DNA from: Aspidiotus rigidus
Lineage: Eukaryota > Arthropoda > Insecta > Hemiptera > Diaspididae
Reading direction: 5' to 3'
DNA: 64,000 nucleotides
Assembly: GCA_035079385.1 (NCBI GenBank)
Contig: JAVHKY010000005.1
Span: 5,456,001 to 5,520,000 of the forward strand
The first letter of the stretch is position 1, and each line of letters opens with the position of its first letter. The position numbers and the translations under genes were made by a program. The notes below the pieces were generated by a model. The model had not been told where the DNA came from, ran no database searches, and was given only the letters and a program-made list of their open reading frames with translations. Of this stretch, positions 11,405 to 23,651 are shown piece after piece.

Positions 11405-12720
11405 AAATTATTGAATAAGTCATTGAATAAGTCGAAACATATTCAATGTTATTTTTAATTTAAAATTATAAATACAATGATAGATTAAATTATTAATGTT
11501 GATTTTATCAATATTAATTGGAATAGGATTTTTTTTTTATTAATTAAACGAAAAATAATAAGATTAATTCAATTTCGTTTTGATCCTAATAAAGTTTTAT
11601 TTATTGGTTTATTACTATTTTTTGTTAGATATAATTGAATTATTGATTGAAAAACATCTATTATTTGTATTTAATTAAAATTAAATATTATTTTATTTGA
11701 TTTTAATAATATTAATTTATTATTATAATATTATTTATAAAATTATTGTTTTTAATTTATATTTATTAGTACAACAACCTATATAATTAATATGTACAAA
11801 TTGGTTTTATTCAAACTATTATTCAACTTTTATCTTATGATATTTTATTAATTATAATACTAATATTTTTTATTGTAATTATATTTCAATTTAATATTAA
11901 TATTATATTTATTATTTAGACTATCAAAAATATTCAAGTTTTCAATATTATGAATTTTTTATTTTTATTTAGATATATGATTAACAATTTTATTAAAAGA
12001 ATTATTACGACTCCCATTTGATTTTTATGAAAGAGAGTCTGACAGTAAAATTTATGATTTTATTTATAGTAGCATATTTAGATAATATAATATTTGATTA
12101 ATTCAACACTAATATTTTTTCTCAATAATTATATAGAAAATTTTTAATTTAATAATTTTATTATTATTACTATGAATTCGAATATTTATCATTCGTTTTT
12201 GTTACAATTCAATAATAAAAATTAGATGAAAACAAATATTTTTTTGGGTATTTTTACATTTATCATTTATATTTTATATACTCCCATTTAATAATAATTT
12301 TATTAACAATTATTTTTTGAAAATAAATTAAAATAAATAACTTTTAATTGATTTACAGTTATAATATAAGATTCTTTAGATGGTTTTGAACCAATAAAAG
12401 AAATTGAAATTATTAATAACATAATTAAAATATAAATAATTTTTTTTTTTTTTTAAATAAATTTATTATTAAAAATGTTTGATTTATTTAAATTTGTTAA
12501 AAAATAAAATAATAATTGATTTTATTGTTATAAATAAACCTAATAATGTACCTACATATTATTAATTGAACGTAAAATTAAATAAAAAAATAAAAAATAT
12601 CACTCTGGTTCAATATGATTACAAGTTTTAAATATTATTATTTTGGGTTAAAATTATCTGGGTCATTCATTTTTAATGGTAAAATCATATTAATTCTTCA
12701 AAAATAAATAAAGAAGACTA
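11405..12720. other. Nuclear mitochondrial segment (NUMT-C): nd1 and cytb
   Basis: An abrupt ~85% AT block. On the plus strand at 11494-11625 a decayed frame reads like the nd1 start (FFLLIKRKIIRLIQFRF then DPNKVLFIGLL, matching the family's ERKxLxYxQxRxGPNKVGFxG). On the minus strand, cytb is recognisable in order: DPDNF (about 12653-12664), HIEPEWYF (12600-12625) and the C-terminal IGSKPSKESYIIT (about 12371-12398, the family's WIGARPVEDPYILTG). Convergent nd1 and cytb is the ancestral insect order. Stops throughout show it is non-functional. Confidence 0.8.
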
Positions 12721-12779
12721 TTGTTACTCCTGGAAAAATCGTCACCATTTTGTCACGGTTAATGACATCATCAATATTC

Positions 12780-13510
12780 GACCTTTTCTACTTCCACTAT
12801 ACTGGGCTATAGAGGCTTATACAAGGCTACAATTTCGGTCTTTGGTTCTTTCTTACTTTCATATACTAAGGCTAACAATAACATACAGTGTACTAAGCTA
12901 TACTAGGATTGTATGATATCGTAACTCATTCTATACTACGCTTATACTAGGCCTATAAAAGCCTTATACAAGGCTAAATGTGAGTGTGTCTGTCAGACTT
13001 TTTACCAGTTGGTACAACAAACAGGAGGGGGCGGCTCTGAGTGTTTTTTGACCGGGACTACCCCTGGAAAATTCGTCACAAAATGACGTCACAGCTTTTG
13101 TTACGTTTGATGACGTCACCAGTGACTTTGACCTACTTCAGAGACTTGGAAAAATAGACCTGTATGCTTCGCCTTCGTTATACTAGACCTAACAAACAAT
13201 ATACTTGGCCTGACATGCAATATAGTAAAGGCTTCATGTACTCTATATGTATTGTATGGCTAACCAGCTCATCCTGCCTCCTGTACTAAACTTTCTCTAT
13301 ACTACCACTAACATACAGTATATTAGGCTTCACTCTCGAGATTTCCCGAGGTAAACAAGGGCGACAGAGAGAGAGACAGACAGACATAGAGTATGACGTC
13401 ATAGGCCTATAATGGGATTTCCAGGTGAATAAGTGGACCACGTCGGCTAATCAGCCTAACATACGGTATACTAAACTGAAACTATACAGCCTACAACAGG
13501 GTTTCTTTTT
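12780..13510. repeat. Degenerate repeat rich in TATACTAGGC and TGACGTCA words
   Basis: Phrases such as TATACTAGG, CTAACATACAGTATACTA and GGCTTATACAAGGCT recur irregularly, with two direct copies of a CCTGGAAAA(A/T)TCGTCAC segment (about 12732 and 13063). A related block in the other orientation is at 18390-18760. No protein-coding signal. Confidence 0.55.
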
Positions 13511-14220
13511 TCTCTTCTAACCACGCCAGGAGTGTACGTAGTAATTCATCACCTTTGGGTTGTTAAGAATATTTCTTTTGTTTACTACATCCCTTAGTTC
13601 GTGATTTGGGTCTTCGAAACATTGAAAAATATTTCATTGCGATCATCCCAGCCCTGAGTAAATGATTCGCGTTTTTTAGGCGTCAAACGGATATTTGCCT
13701 TCAAAACATCGTTGTAAACATTGGAGGCGAAAGCTATTCCACCATTCTTTTCTACATCTCTGACGAGACCTTCGAGAGTTCATTTTCACGCCCTATGTTA
13801 ACCCTGTCCGGATTTTACAGCAAGTTCTGTCTCCGCTCTGTACGCAGTAGAAGAATACCACTTGTCCAAAGATACGAAGAAATTTCTTCAAATAAACCGA
13901 AAAGTTTATTTTACGCTTGTCTTAAATTTAATAAGTTCACGCGTTCACGCACGATTTCATTCATTGTACAAAGAAGATCTGCTCTTTCACATCCAGACGA
14001 CTAATTCATCGACTATTCTCTTTCAATATTCGCTCGCGCACATATAATCGAGTACACGAATGAAATATTGCATCATATCGTAGCTTCTTTTTCTCCATAC
14101 CTACACTTATACGATTAATATCGAAGATCAAAATTGAAAAAGAAATGGAGAATAAAGAAAAAAATGTCATCGTATATAATATTAATAGAAATAGAAATAA
14201 GTTACACGAAATCCAATTAC

Positions 14221-14430
14221 CTGAATATCCTGGAGCGCAAGCGCAATAATAATCGTTTACTAAGTCAATGCAGGTGGCATCATGCTGACATTGGCCGCGA
14301 CAGTCGTTGATATTCTGATCACAGTTTTTGCCACTCCACCCATTCTGACATTCGCACACGTAATCCCCCGGCAAATTTGTACAGGAGATCGCATTTTTGC
14401 ATGGTTTCGTTCTTTCGCACTCGTTAATAT
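14221..14430 (-). CDS. Ser: Serrate/Jagged exon: EGF repeat plus most of the next
   Basis: A 210-bp exon with acceptor CTCTTCAG and donor GTAATT, phase 1 at both ends. It encodes a calcium-binding EGF ([26 protein letters not shown]) and then [15 protein letters not shown] with [11 protein letters not shown]. The closing residues of this second EGF come from the exon at 8206-8333. The CRGQCQHDA arrangement (two cysteines separated by three residues) is a signature of the Jagged/Serrate sixth EGF (Jagged1: CLGQCQNDA). Both repeats have S or T before the third cysteine, so both could be O-fucosylated. Confidence 0.9.
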
Positions 14431-14684
14431 CTGAAGAGGAAATTCAAAAAATAATAGGTACCATATTACGCCCAGCACCCGGTAACTAAGTACGATGAAG
14501 ATATTTTTTGAACGAGTCGACCGACTGTCAAATTATTTCTTTGAACCCGTTGCAATGGCCGCAATATCGTCGTGTTTATGAATGTAATTCTGTATAATTA
14601 ACATCGAATAACTCGAACGTGGATTTTTTCCTACACTGATGGTCGGTCGGGTGCAGTTTTAAGGGTTGTCCGCCCTCTACTTAC

Positions 14685-14798
14685 CTTCTCGACAATGATC
14701 ACCTTCCCAGTTAGACGGACATAAGCATTTGTAACCATTGATTTCATCGACGCAGGTTCCTCCATTCAAGCACGGTGACGAAGCACATTCGTCGATAT
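14685..14798 (-). CDS. Ser: Serrate/Jagged exon: one calcium-binding EGF
   Basis: A 114-bp exon, acceptor TTTTACAG, donor GTAAGTA, phase 1 at both ends. It encodes a single [12 protein letters not shown] (O-glucose consensus), LNGGTC (O-fucose consensus), [14 protein letters not shown]. Joined to the exon at 49732-49965 the junction reads CSTNIDEC, matching the Jagged CSTNIDDC junction exactly in register, which is strong evidence that the two are spliced across the ~35-kb intron. Confidence 0.88.
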
Positions 14799-15303
14799 CT
14801 GTAAAAGGAGAAACGAATTATAAGTTACGCATTACAAAATACAGTATAAGCTCGAATAGAATGGTATATAATTTTGAAAAATGTCCTAATGAATAGAAAA
14901 ATCGGGCCTTTCTTTCTCATTAAATCGATGATTTTTCTAACTGTGACCACAGCACGTATTTTCCCGCTCGATTACGGTTTTCTCCCAGCGTTTTTTCGTT
15001 CGTTCGTCTATCGGATAATTCTTTTTCGGACTTTAATTCACGATTGTTTCTTTAATCTCAAATGAGAAATGTATAGAGATGCTGACGTTTGATGAATCGT
15101 CCATGTTTGACGGAAATGGTAACGTTTTCAATTTCATGAGAAACTTCCATTCAATATGATGCATAAATCATTTATTTCACGTTAGTTTGCTCAGTTGCAA
15201 AGAAAAATAAAAATAATACGAGGGTCGTTCGTGCTTGTGTTAAATATGAGAAGAAGAAATTTAAAAAGCCAGTATAATTCAACATTATTGAATAATTATT
15301 GAT

Positions 15304-15564
15304 AATTGTGATGTGTCATGAGAAACCCAGGCATAAGTCGGAAAAAAATTGACTTCAAATTTGAACCAAACGACTCAGAAATGAGTGAAGAATCATAATT
15401 ATTGTGATGTGTCATGGGAAGCCTAGGCATAAGTCGGAGAATTTTTTTCCCTAGTTTTTGCCCAATTATGATTCTCTACTCATTTTCGAGTCGTTTGGTT
15501 CGAATTTGAAGTCAATTTTTTTTCCGACTTATGCCTGGGTTTCCCATGACACATCACAATTATT
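15304..15564. mobile_element. Inverted-repeat element with an internal partial direct copy
   Basis: The arms at 15304-15395 and 15465-15564 are reverse complements over ~90 bp with a few differences (outer end ATTGTGATGTGTCATG). The spacer holds a third, direct copy of the arm's first ~40 bp (15397-15440, TGATGTGTCATGGGAAGCCT). A palindromic MITE with nested duplication is the simplest reading. Confidence 0.75.
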
Positions 15565-15725
15565 ACTTGCGACGGTATAGTGGCTAAATGTGGTACGTCC
15601 ACTTGACCTTGACAACAGAATCAGCTGATTGAAATTTCTAAAATCCCACCGAGCAAAAAAATGAAAAAAAAAAAAAAAAAAAAGTAGCTAATATATCTTT
15701 CCCAGAGACACGTTGTGCAGTATTT

Positions 15726-18014
15726 CATATGTGACCTGCAATGAGAAAAGGATGCTCATTGTCTACTGACACCCGATAAACCAAGTCGACCACCACTGTA
15801 TGGTCGACATATGTTGGTTTTTGGTCGTACGACTGAAAAAAGACCAAATATTATGGTACCATCAGAAAATGGTTGATTTTTAGTAAATTTTTGAGATAAA
15901 TCGACCAAATTTTGTCTATTCATTTCAGTTGATTGTTGGTCTCATATTATTCCTACTAAATTTTGATCTTATTATTCGTTGATTTTCGATCACTGTGCGG
16001 AATACATTTCGACCCATTTTTTGATCGTTATAATTGTCAACACAAAATGGAATTTTTCCTCGTTTCTTAGTCTAAAATTGATATTGTATTTATTACTCAA
16101 TTTTGACTAAGATTTCTAGTCGATTTCTGGGCAGATATTTTGGGAGATACCTTGATCCATTTTGAGTAGATTTTTCCTCAACATCTACCAATATTTCTAC
16201 TCTTTTTTTTGGTCTATTCTCATGCAAACCGCAGTCACTCATTTTTGCCCAAAATTTCCAGCCGATTTCTTAGGAATGAATCAACTGTCATATTGCTCGT
16301 AAACTCGCAGATAAATAAAGATATTTAAAATAAAATTTGAAATTTAAAAATTAATATTCTTATTAATAAAATTGTTCAATAAATGAACATATTCTACTAA
16401 TCATTAAAATATTAGATTTACTATATTCAATTTAAGGAGTTCCAGCAGGAATAATTAATAAATATAATTATTTTAAATTTTAATTTTATATCAATTTTAT
16501 TTTTTGAAATTAAATTTCAACTGTATTTAAGAAGTTTATAATACAATATTATTTCGAAAAAATGATGATCTTATTTAAATTTTCTTGATATAAGTAGTTG
16601 ATTTAATCAAAATTATCAATTTTTTTTTCAGAATAATTTATTTAATTAAAATTATTTATATTAATTTTCAATAAAAATTATTATAAAACAACTAAAAAAA
16701 TTGAAACTAAATAACTTTTTATATCATTCAATTTATTTAACATATTTTATCCTCTAAATGAGAATTCATTATTTAATCATTTCAATGATTTTAAATAATC
16801 ATATTGAACCAGAATGATATTTTTCATTTTTTTTTTCAATTTTACAATCAATTAATAGAAAATTATTGGGTTTATTTATGACAAATAAAAAAATTATTAA
16901 AAAACAATTTTTAAAGAGTTGATTTAAATAATAAATTAACATAAATTAAATTGATAAAAATTAATTTATAAATAATAAATTGATAAAGAATAATGATAAT
17001 TATTGTATTAAATCAATTAAATTATAATTATTAAATTTAAAATTAAAATTACGTAATAATGTACGAATTTTATAAATTAAATTTAAATAAATAGATACAT
17101 ATAATATTTAGATTCATTAAAAAAAATTATTTAAATTAAATGATTCAATTTTAATTAGTATAAATCTATGATAAATTCCACAAATTTCTAAACATTGTCC
17201 ATAAATAATTGAAGGTATACTAATTAATATTGTAATTTTAGACCAAAATCGCACTGCTAACGAGATTGCTATCTTCATTTCTTTCTTCTCTCACATGAGG
17301 AAGCCCTAGATTTTATGGACTGGTTTTTCCTGTCGAAAATGGTGGTCTATTAATATCATCTAACTATAGACCGTATTATGGCGTCTCTATTGCCCAAAAC
17401 TTGATTGTTCTGCTTTGTCAAAAGGGGTCTATTTGTAGTGGTCCGTTAATATCGCTTGAATATAGGCTACAACAGACTATTTTATAATCGTCCACATTAC
17501 CCAGAAATCTACCAATCTTTTTCATCAGAAGAATTCTAATTATGGTGGTTTGTTGACAATGATTAAATATTGACTATGAGGAAATATTTTATATCGTCAA
17601 AGTTCCCTAGAAATCGACTCTTTGTTTGGTCAAAAATCGTCAAAATATAGTCAATCGCAGAGGAAGTATGGCCAATGACTGAGGATAGACCGTTTTATGG
17701 TACCTACATCACCTACAGATCGACTAATTTTTTCATTCAAAATTTTATCAAGTTGCTTTAAATGTGGTCTAAATATGGTAGGGAAGAGCGGAAGTAAATC
17801 GGCCGAAAAAGTTGGTCCATTATTCGTCACTCATCAGAGCGCCCTTCAGTCTATTTTTGGTCAACATTTACTCAAAATCGACGGAGATATTTGGTCGATC
17901 TGGTTTATCGGGCAGGAACACCATTTCTCTCTGATTAGATGTCCAATTGGAGAGAAATGGTGTTCCAGCGCCAATGGGCAATGAGCATCCTTTTCTCATT
18001 GCTGGTCACATATG
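15726..18014. mobile_element. TIR-bounded element A carrying mitochondrial DNA
   Basis: The 36-bp ends CATATGTGACCTGCAATGAG... at 15726-15761 and the reverse complement at 17979-18014 differ at one position. Inside the ends lies DNA crowded with GGTCGA/TCGACC words, and in the middle the mitochondrial block at 16315-17245. Near the right end an 18-bp hairpin stem GAACACCATTTCTCT/AGAGAAATGGTGTTC sits at 17913-17963. TA occurs just inside the palindromic CATATG at each end, so a TA target duplication is possible. An inverted partner lies at 37087-39274. No transposase frame is evident. Confidence 0.75.
16315..17245. other. NUMT-A inside element A: cytb and cox2 pieces
   Basis: On the plus strand at 16798-16880 the translation gives NHIEPEWYF followed by ILQSINRKL, a cytb signature ([22 protein letters not shown] in living mitochondria). 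On the minus strand at 17220-17090 it gives IYGQCLEICG then YHRFI and FLKWI, the cox2 C-terminus with its copper-site CxxxC motif. These two genes are not neighbours in the standard insect order, so the block is either mosaic or from a rearranged mitochondrial genome. Confidence 0.8.
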
Positions 18015-18889
18015 TTTGCTTTATCTGGCTAACTATCTGACTGGCTTACCCGCTCTGAGCTCTTTTGCTTCTCCTTCCCCCGATATGGGCTACACTTTGG
18101 CATAATGTATCGATATGTCGACTTTTCATACATCAATCTCGATTATGATGACATCATGGTAACAGCCTCCCTTGATCAGCATTCTTAGCGTCGTACTCGT
18201 ATGAACCAGTGTTTTTCAAGCGGTGCCGCAAGATTCCAAAAGAAAATGATTTTTTTGGTGAGTTTATTATGAATAATTCATTCATAAAATCTCTCATGAA
18301 AAGATTTTCAATATTTTGTATGCTTGATTCTCAATTTTCGAGAATCTCACAAACATAATATTTTGAATGAATTATGCCGTGAAAAATGTTTGGGGTTTGA
18401 CATCGCTGGTGTAAACCTAGTATTCTGTATGTTAGGCTAACTAGCTAACGGTGTTAGGCTGATTGGCTCGCAGGTTCCACTTGTTCGTCCACATTCTTAG
18501 CCCAGTATAAGTCTAGTATACCGAATAATGAACCGACTAGCTCACTTGTTGCATTTGTTCACCGAAACAGCCTCTTATTTTACGATTAGGAATATGCTGG
18601 GCTGACTAGCTGAGCCTGTAGTTTAATCTAGGATATTATAGGGGCAGAGGTCGAAATTTTTCCAAGTTCCTAAAATGAAGTCTATTAGGCTGTATGTTAA
18701 GCCTAGTATAACGGTATTGGGAGACTAGTTATCCAAACATAGTAGGTCCAGGTCATTGATGACATCATGAGGAGAGATTCAGCCTTATAAGCATACAGAA
18801 AACTACGTTATCCAATTTAGAGAATTTCAGCTTTGAATGACGCGGTTATACAAAAGTATCTTTCCCTCATTTTACTCTATGGCTTTTTC
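18015..18889. repeat. Repeat-derived stretch, TATACTAGGC-word family
   Basis: 18390-18760 carries GTATGTTAGGCTAACTAGCT, CTAGTATACCG and similar phrases, related to 12780-13510 in the opposite orientation, and includes one GGTCGAAATTTTTCCAAGTT unit at about 18650. No gene seen. Confidence 0.45.
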
Positions 18890-18896
18890 AAAGTTT

Positions 18897-19130
18897 TCAA
18901 ACAGATGAGTCAAGTTCAAACTTAGACATGAAAACTTCGGAGATAAGAGAGCCTAAAGGTGATCCAATAGGGATCCCTACTTCACGTTTTATTATGGATA
19001 GCCGTAACTTGAAGGAACGGATTCGTTTAATCGAACTATTTTCTTTTTTGAGCTTGCTCATTTCATCAGATATAATTTCCTGACTGGCGTAGTTGATAAG
19101 ATCATCGAAGCCCTGATCGTGTAAGAGCAA
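18897..19130 (-). pseudogene. Penelope-like RT fragment
   Basis: The frame contains REVGIPIGSPLGSLISEVFMSKFELD, nearly the same as residues of the Penelope-like element at 44158 (EVGIPIGSPLGSLVSEIFMSRFEVD), here on the minus strand. Only this RT motif-4 segment (about 18897-18995) is convincing; the N-terminal half of the frame is not clearly PLE. A short relic. Confidence 0.7.
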
Positions 19131-19219
19131 CTTTTATTCTAAGTACGAACTTTTAGAGAAGACTAAACAATTTTCCGTCTTCCACACATGCAAATATTCG
19201 TTTTTTTCTCTCTTTTTGT

Positions 19220-21457
19220 TACACTGAGAGAAATAAACTGTAATTTTTTACCGCAGAATAGTAAAATTGAATAGAAAATCTGTAAAATTTAATGGAAGTG
19301 CTGGAATAATCACAGCATTCTTCAGTAATTTAGGCGTTTATCAAAATTTACTCCATTGGTTTATGATTTTCTCATTCAAAAAATAGTACTGGTTCAAGAA
19401 CAGAGGAGGAAAAATTACAGAATTTGATAGTAGTATGGTACAGTTCGAGTAGTAATTATTAATTCACAGATTGTATTATTTACAGTATACATCATGAAAG
19501 ACTGTAACTAATGTTTCGATAGTATTTTTCACCGCATACACTAATCAATAAAATCAGTGCGCGATCACTATTATTTACAGAATGTACGTTTAAACGCGTG
19601 TTTTACTTGTGAATCTGTAATTTTTCCTAAAAAAGGTAATGCAAGAAATACCTTTCGATGGCAGCATTTTTTCCTCTTAGAGCTCAGTCGTAAATGGATT
19701 ACAGTGGCGTAGATACGGGGGAAGGATATGGAGGATGAGTCCTTCCATTTCAATTTTTTTCTTGCTTTTTACTATCTTTCTCACTCACTTTTTTACTTGG
19801 ATAAAAAAATAATGATACTTAGAAAAAACTACATCCATCGAAAAATTTTCTGTACTCGGTATGTCTCTGATCTATTATAACCCAAATTCATCAGAATTGA
19901 AGTCCAGAAAAAGATAGGAGGGAGATTACAGTGCCTGCCGTAAGAAGTCTATATCAATACAGAGTCTTGAGATTGTTGAATTCTTTTTTTTTTTTTTTTC
20001 TCGAATAAGGAATATCAAAAAATGATGATTGATTTTTCTGACAAAGTAGGGCTAGAAATTACTTTTAAATAATGAACGACTATTCAATGAAAAACGAATA
20101 ATTTTATTTGTATCAATAATTATTATTGCACGATGAAATATATCTTTTTTTTATCAATGCACAATCATTGAGACAAACTGTAACAACTTATCAACTTTTT
20201 TCTTCAAACTTGAGTAGCCAGTAGTCGGTTAAGTATCGTACATCTATTGTCTACTTGCATTAAAAATTATATTTGTGCAGACGGGTTTTGTAAAATTAAG
20301 ATACCTTAAGGTAAAAATTATGATTTTTGAGATACTAGCGGATTTTTATCAAAATGGAGATGGAGAATCCATCAAGCGATCAGCTAGCTTAGGCCATGAA
20401 AATTGGGATAATTAGAGGGGTTCAAAACAAAAAACAATGTACCATGGAAATATGTGTAATGATTTTTTCTCTTTCGCAATTTTCTCAAAATTAAGTTTTA
20501 TGTTTTCGCAAGACCAGTCACACTTATTGATTAACTCATTTAGATAGGCAGCCTATTCTTGAAATTAATTTGTAGAAACAAAAAATATTAAAAAATGATT
20601 TTTGCTTTTTTTAACAGATTTATTATAGGTGAACAAGCGAGATAAAATATGTAGGACACACATTTTTGTTTCAATCTCAAGCATCTTCTTTCGTTTAGAT
20701 AAACTGTTTTAGAAAAGTATACAAATGAATAGAATAATTATGTTGATTCAATGAAACAACAAAACCTAACACAAAACACAAAATATGTAATGAAGATGAG
20801 ACTTTTTTGTTTTCATTTTTTAAAGTCAGGAGGTATTTTTCTCAAAAAATAATGGTAAAGATTGCTATTGTGGGTAAAATCGCGCTTTACCATCGTAAGT
20901 TGGAAATTTTTCAATCAAAAAAATAATTCGCCACTAAAAAAGTTAATTAAACTACAGAAGTGTAACCTACCCACCTTTAAATGAAGAAATCATATGCCAA
21001 CGCATGTTGGAACACAATGGCTCGAAGAAACCCGACATTCGCACCCGCATGACAGAGGTAAGTCACTTTCAGCAGGGTTAGTACTTGGATGGGTGACCGC
21101 AGTATACAGTAATGCAAGTAATTGTTACAGACAAAATATAACAGGGGACGAAAAATTACAGAATAAGATAGTAAAGACAGAACAATTATTTTTTTCGAGA
21201 TTGTACACCCTTGAATAGTAACTTTTACTTTTAGATGAGAAAATTTTACAGACCAAAACTGTAAATTGCAAACTCTCTCCACGAATGAATATTTACTTAC
21301 ACAAATCTGTAATTTATCCTATTCTGTATGGTTATTTTTACTTTACAACTCTGTAATTTTTCCTGATTTTGTATGTTGTATTTACACAATTTCTACCTTG
21401 TCACTTTTCTCAAGTACCATTTCTGTAAAAATTGCTACGAATATTTCTCTCAGTGTA
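19220..21457. mobile_element. TIR element with CTGTAATTTTT subterminal repeats
   Basis: The ends TACACTGAGAGAAATA (19220) and TATTTCTCTCAGTGTA (ending 21457) are exact inverted repeats. Subterminal regions on both sides carry many copies of CTGTAA(A)TTTTTCC in both orientations (about 19236, 19395, 19615, 21155, 21250, 21305, 21352). The ~2.2-kb interior has no transposase ORF; it includes a T-run at 19985-20000 and a 5S rRNA-like stretch. A TA duplication is possible. The superfamily is undecided. Confidence 0.7.
20996..21112 (+). pseudogene. 5S rRNA-derived sequence
   Basis: Begins GCCAACGCATG and contains GGGTTAGTACTTGGATGGGT followed by GACCGC, the conserved 3' half of 5S rRNA with its internal promoter C-box region. 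The middle (CCCGACATTCGCACCCGCATGA) is divergent and the 3' stem is lost after GACCGC. It is either a 5S pseudogene or a 5S-derived SINE head; no SINE tail was seen. Confidence 0.7.
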
Positions 21458-23226
21458 TTCATCTTCCGATAAAATTAATAATTCGATAAATAACTTATCT
21501 TTCAGGATCTCATTCTCGTCCTCTCAACGATTCGTCCTCCCTCTTCGCTGCTGCAACAGACATTCTTAGTATTTAAAATATTCGAATAATTTTGATTCGT
21601 GCAAACGAACGGTAAATGAGAATACTTTTTGAGTCACCTATAAATGTATAGTCTTTGTCAAACTACAAAACGATGGACGGTAAAAATATACATACAGAAT
21701 CTATGGAGAGGGGGGGAGGGGGTAAAAGAATGAGCCCAGGACCAATGAAGAGAATAAACGAAAAAAAAAAAAAAAGCTCTACTCTAATACCAGGGAAAAT
21801 AAAATAAATTACCTACCGATGGAAGCTGTTATTAACCGCTGCATCGGGTCTTGAAGGAAAATTAATTGGAGATTCTTACTCGTAACGCGCTATCTTTTTT
21901 CGTTTCGGTCCATTCGAGCAGATCAACTGCGCTGTAATTTACCTTGGGTATATATACGAGTGTGTTACTCTCACGTGCGGCCAGAAATTAATTCGTTTCA
22001 CGGGACGACGGCAGAAAGAGATAGCGAGAAGGTTTGGCTGGCTTACGTGCGAACATTGGCTACCTTATTCGGAAGATATGAGGAATAAGTAATTTCCGCG
22101 CTTATTTGTTCAAAAAAATTGGTGTATATCTCGATGTATCTTACATACGATGTCCTTCCATCATTACCGTATTTATTAGTACCTATTTTTATTAAAAAAT
22201 AAATTTCGATAGAGCGTCGCGCGTGTGTACCCCCGACGAGACGATCAAACCATTCTAATTGTGGCTATCACGACGAAGAAAAGCGGTTATGCTAATGAGC
22301 GTTTAAAATGCGTTACAATGGATCGAATTGTAAGAGGCTTCTTTTTTTACGTTAATAGAACGTTGAAAATCGATTTATCCAAATTTTCTTCTTTTTTTTT
22401 TTCAGCTTTTTCCACGATGAAATTATCTCGTACGTGGAATGTTTCCTGAGAAAGAAGGGTACGTAGGGCGTCGTAACAAAAACTTCCATCCGTTTGGATA
22501 TCTGTCAAAGAATGCATCATTTCTTAGATGGGAATAAGAATAATTAATAGATAGTCTGCATATACGTACATGTTACGAGCTGAACGTGTTCGGAAATTTG
22601 AAAAGCCTGATAATGTTTTGGAATGACTCATTTTTCGTTCAAATGCTCACTCTCGCTTGCACGAAATTAAGCGTGAAGTAATAATCGAGTATACCTGTAT
22701 GATGTTCATCGAGAAATAACGACGCCAGTAAACGATATTTCATGCCTAAGCGCCATATCCTCTTTCCGAGTTCGGTTCCTCTAGTCAGTACAGTACATCT
22801 AACGGCTCGTATTCTGTACTCAGAATTTCAAAAAGGTGCAATCTCTATTTGTTTTTATGTGAGTCGTAAAAATAAAAACATATCAATCGTTAAAATGCAG
22901 GCATACCTGTTTCTCTATCCTCTACATTATATTCATTCATAATAGGTACGTATAAAATAAACCATCAGATTAACTAGGTATTATAGATACATTCAAATAT
23001 TTTTTAAACTCTGTATTCTACTCGCAAGAGGACGTAAAGATTCTCACAGAAGACTTCCTCGCTTTTTGGACCATACTAAATTTTCGTCAGTAAAACCAAG
23101 CGATAGCGCCTTTGCTACAAAGAGGAGTCTAGTATAACCAGCCAGAGGAACTGAGACAGTGTAAGACCAAAAACATGGCCATTTGTTGCAAACAAGTAAT
23201 TTAAACCATGGAATATAACGTCAAAC
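21458..23226. other. Intron, no feature recognised
   Basis: Unique AT-rich sequence with short homopolymers. There is no EGF exon, RT frame or paired inverted repeat that I could find. Confidence 0.4.
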
Positions 23227-23229
23227 CAG

Positions 23230-23608
23230 TAGCCCAGGCAGATTAGGTTTTGAAATGGAAATAAATACCGGCCGATTATGTTTAAAATGGTCTCCTGAAA
23301 AACATACTAAAAGTCCACAGCGATCAGAGAGCGGGCCCTCCCCCTAAGGGGGTCAAAGTACCACAAAAATTAGTTTTCTGAGAATAAATCGAAAACTAAG
23401 CATCAGAGAAAAAAAAGTTTCAAATAAAAGTTGTTCCTCATCAAATTTCCTATAAATTTCACTCTATGTATGTCAACTTGGCTCAAAAACTCGAGCTGAA
23501 AAGTTGGTTTGAAAGTTGAGCGATTTTCTAAAATTTTTGATTTTAGAGTTAGTGTAGTCAAATTAGACAGGTTTCGGAAAAAAAAACAACATTGCGACAT
23601 AGTGGAGG

Positions 23609-23651
<43 letters not shown>

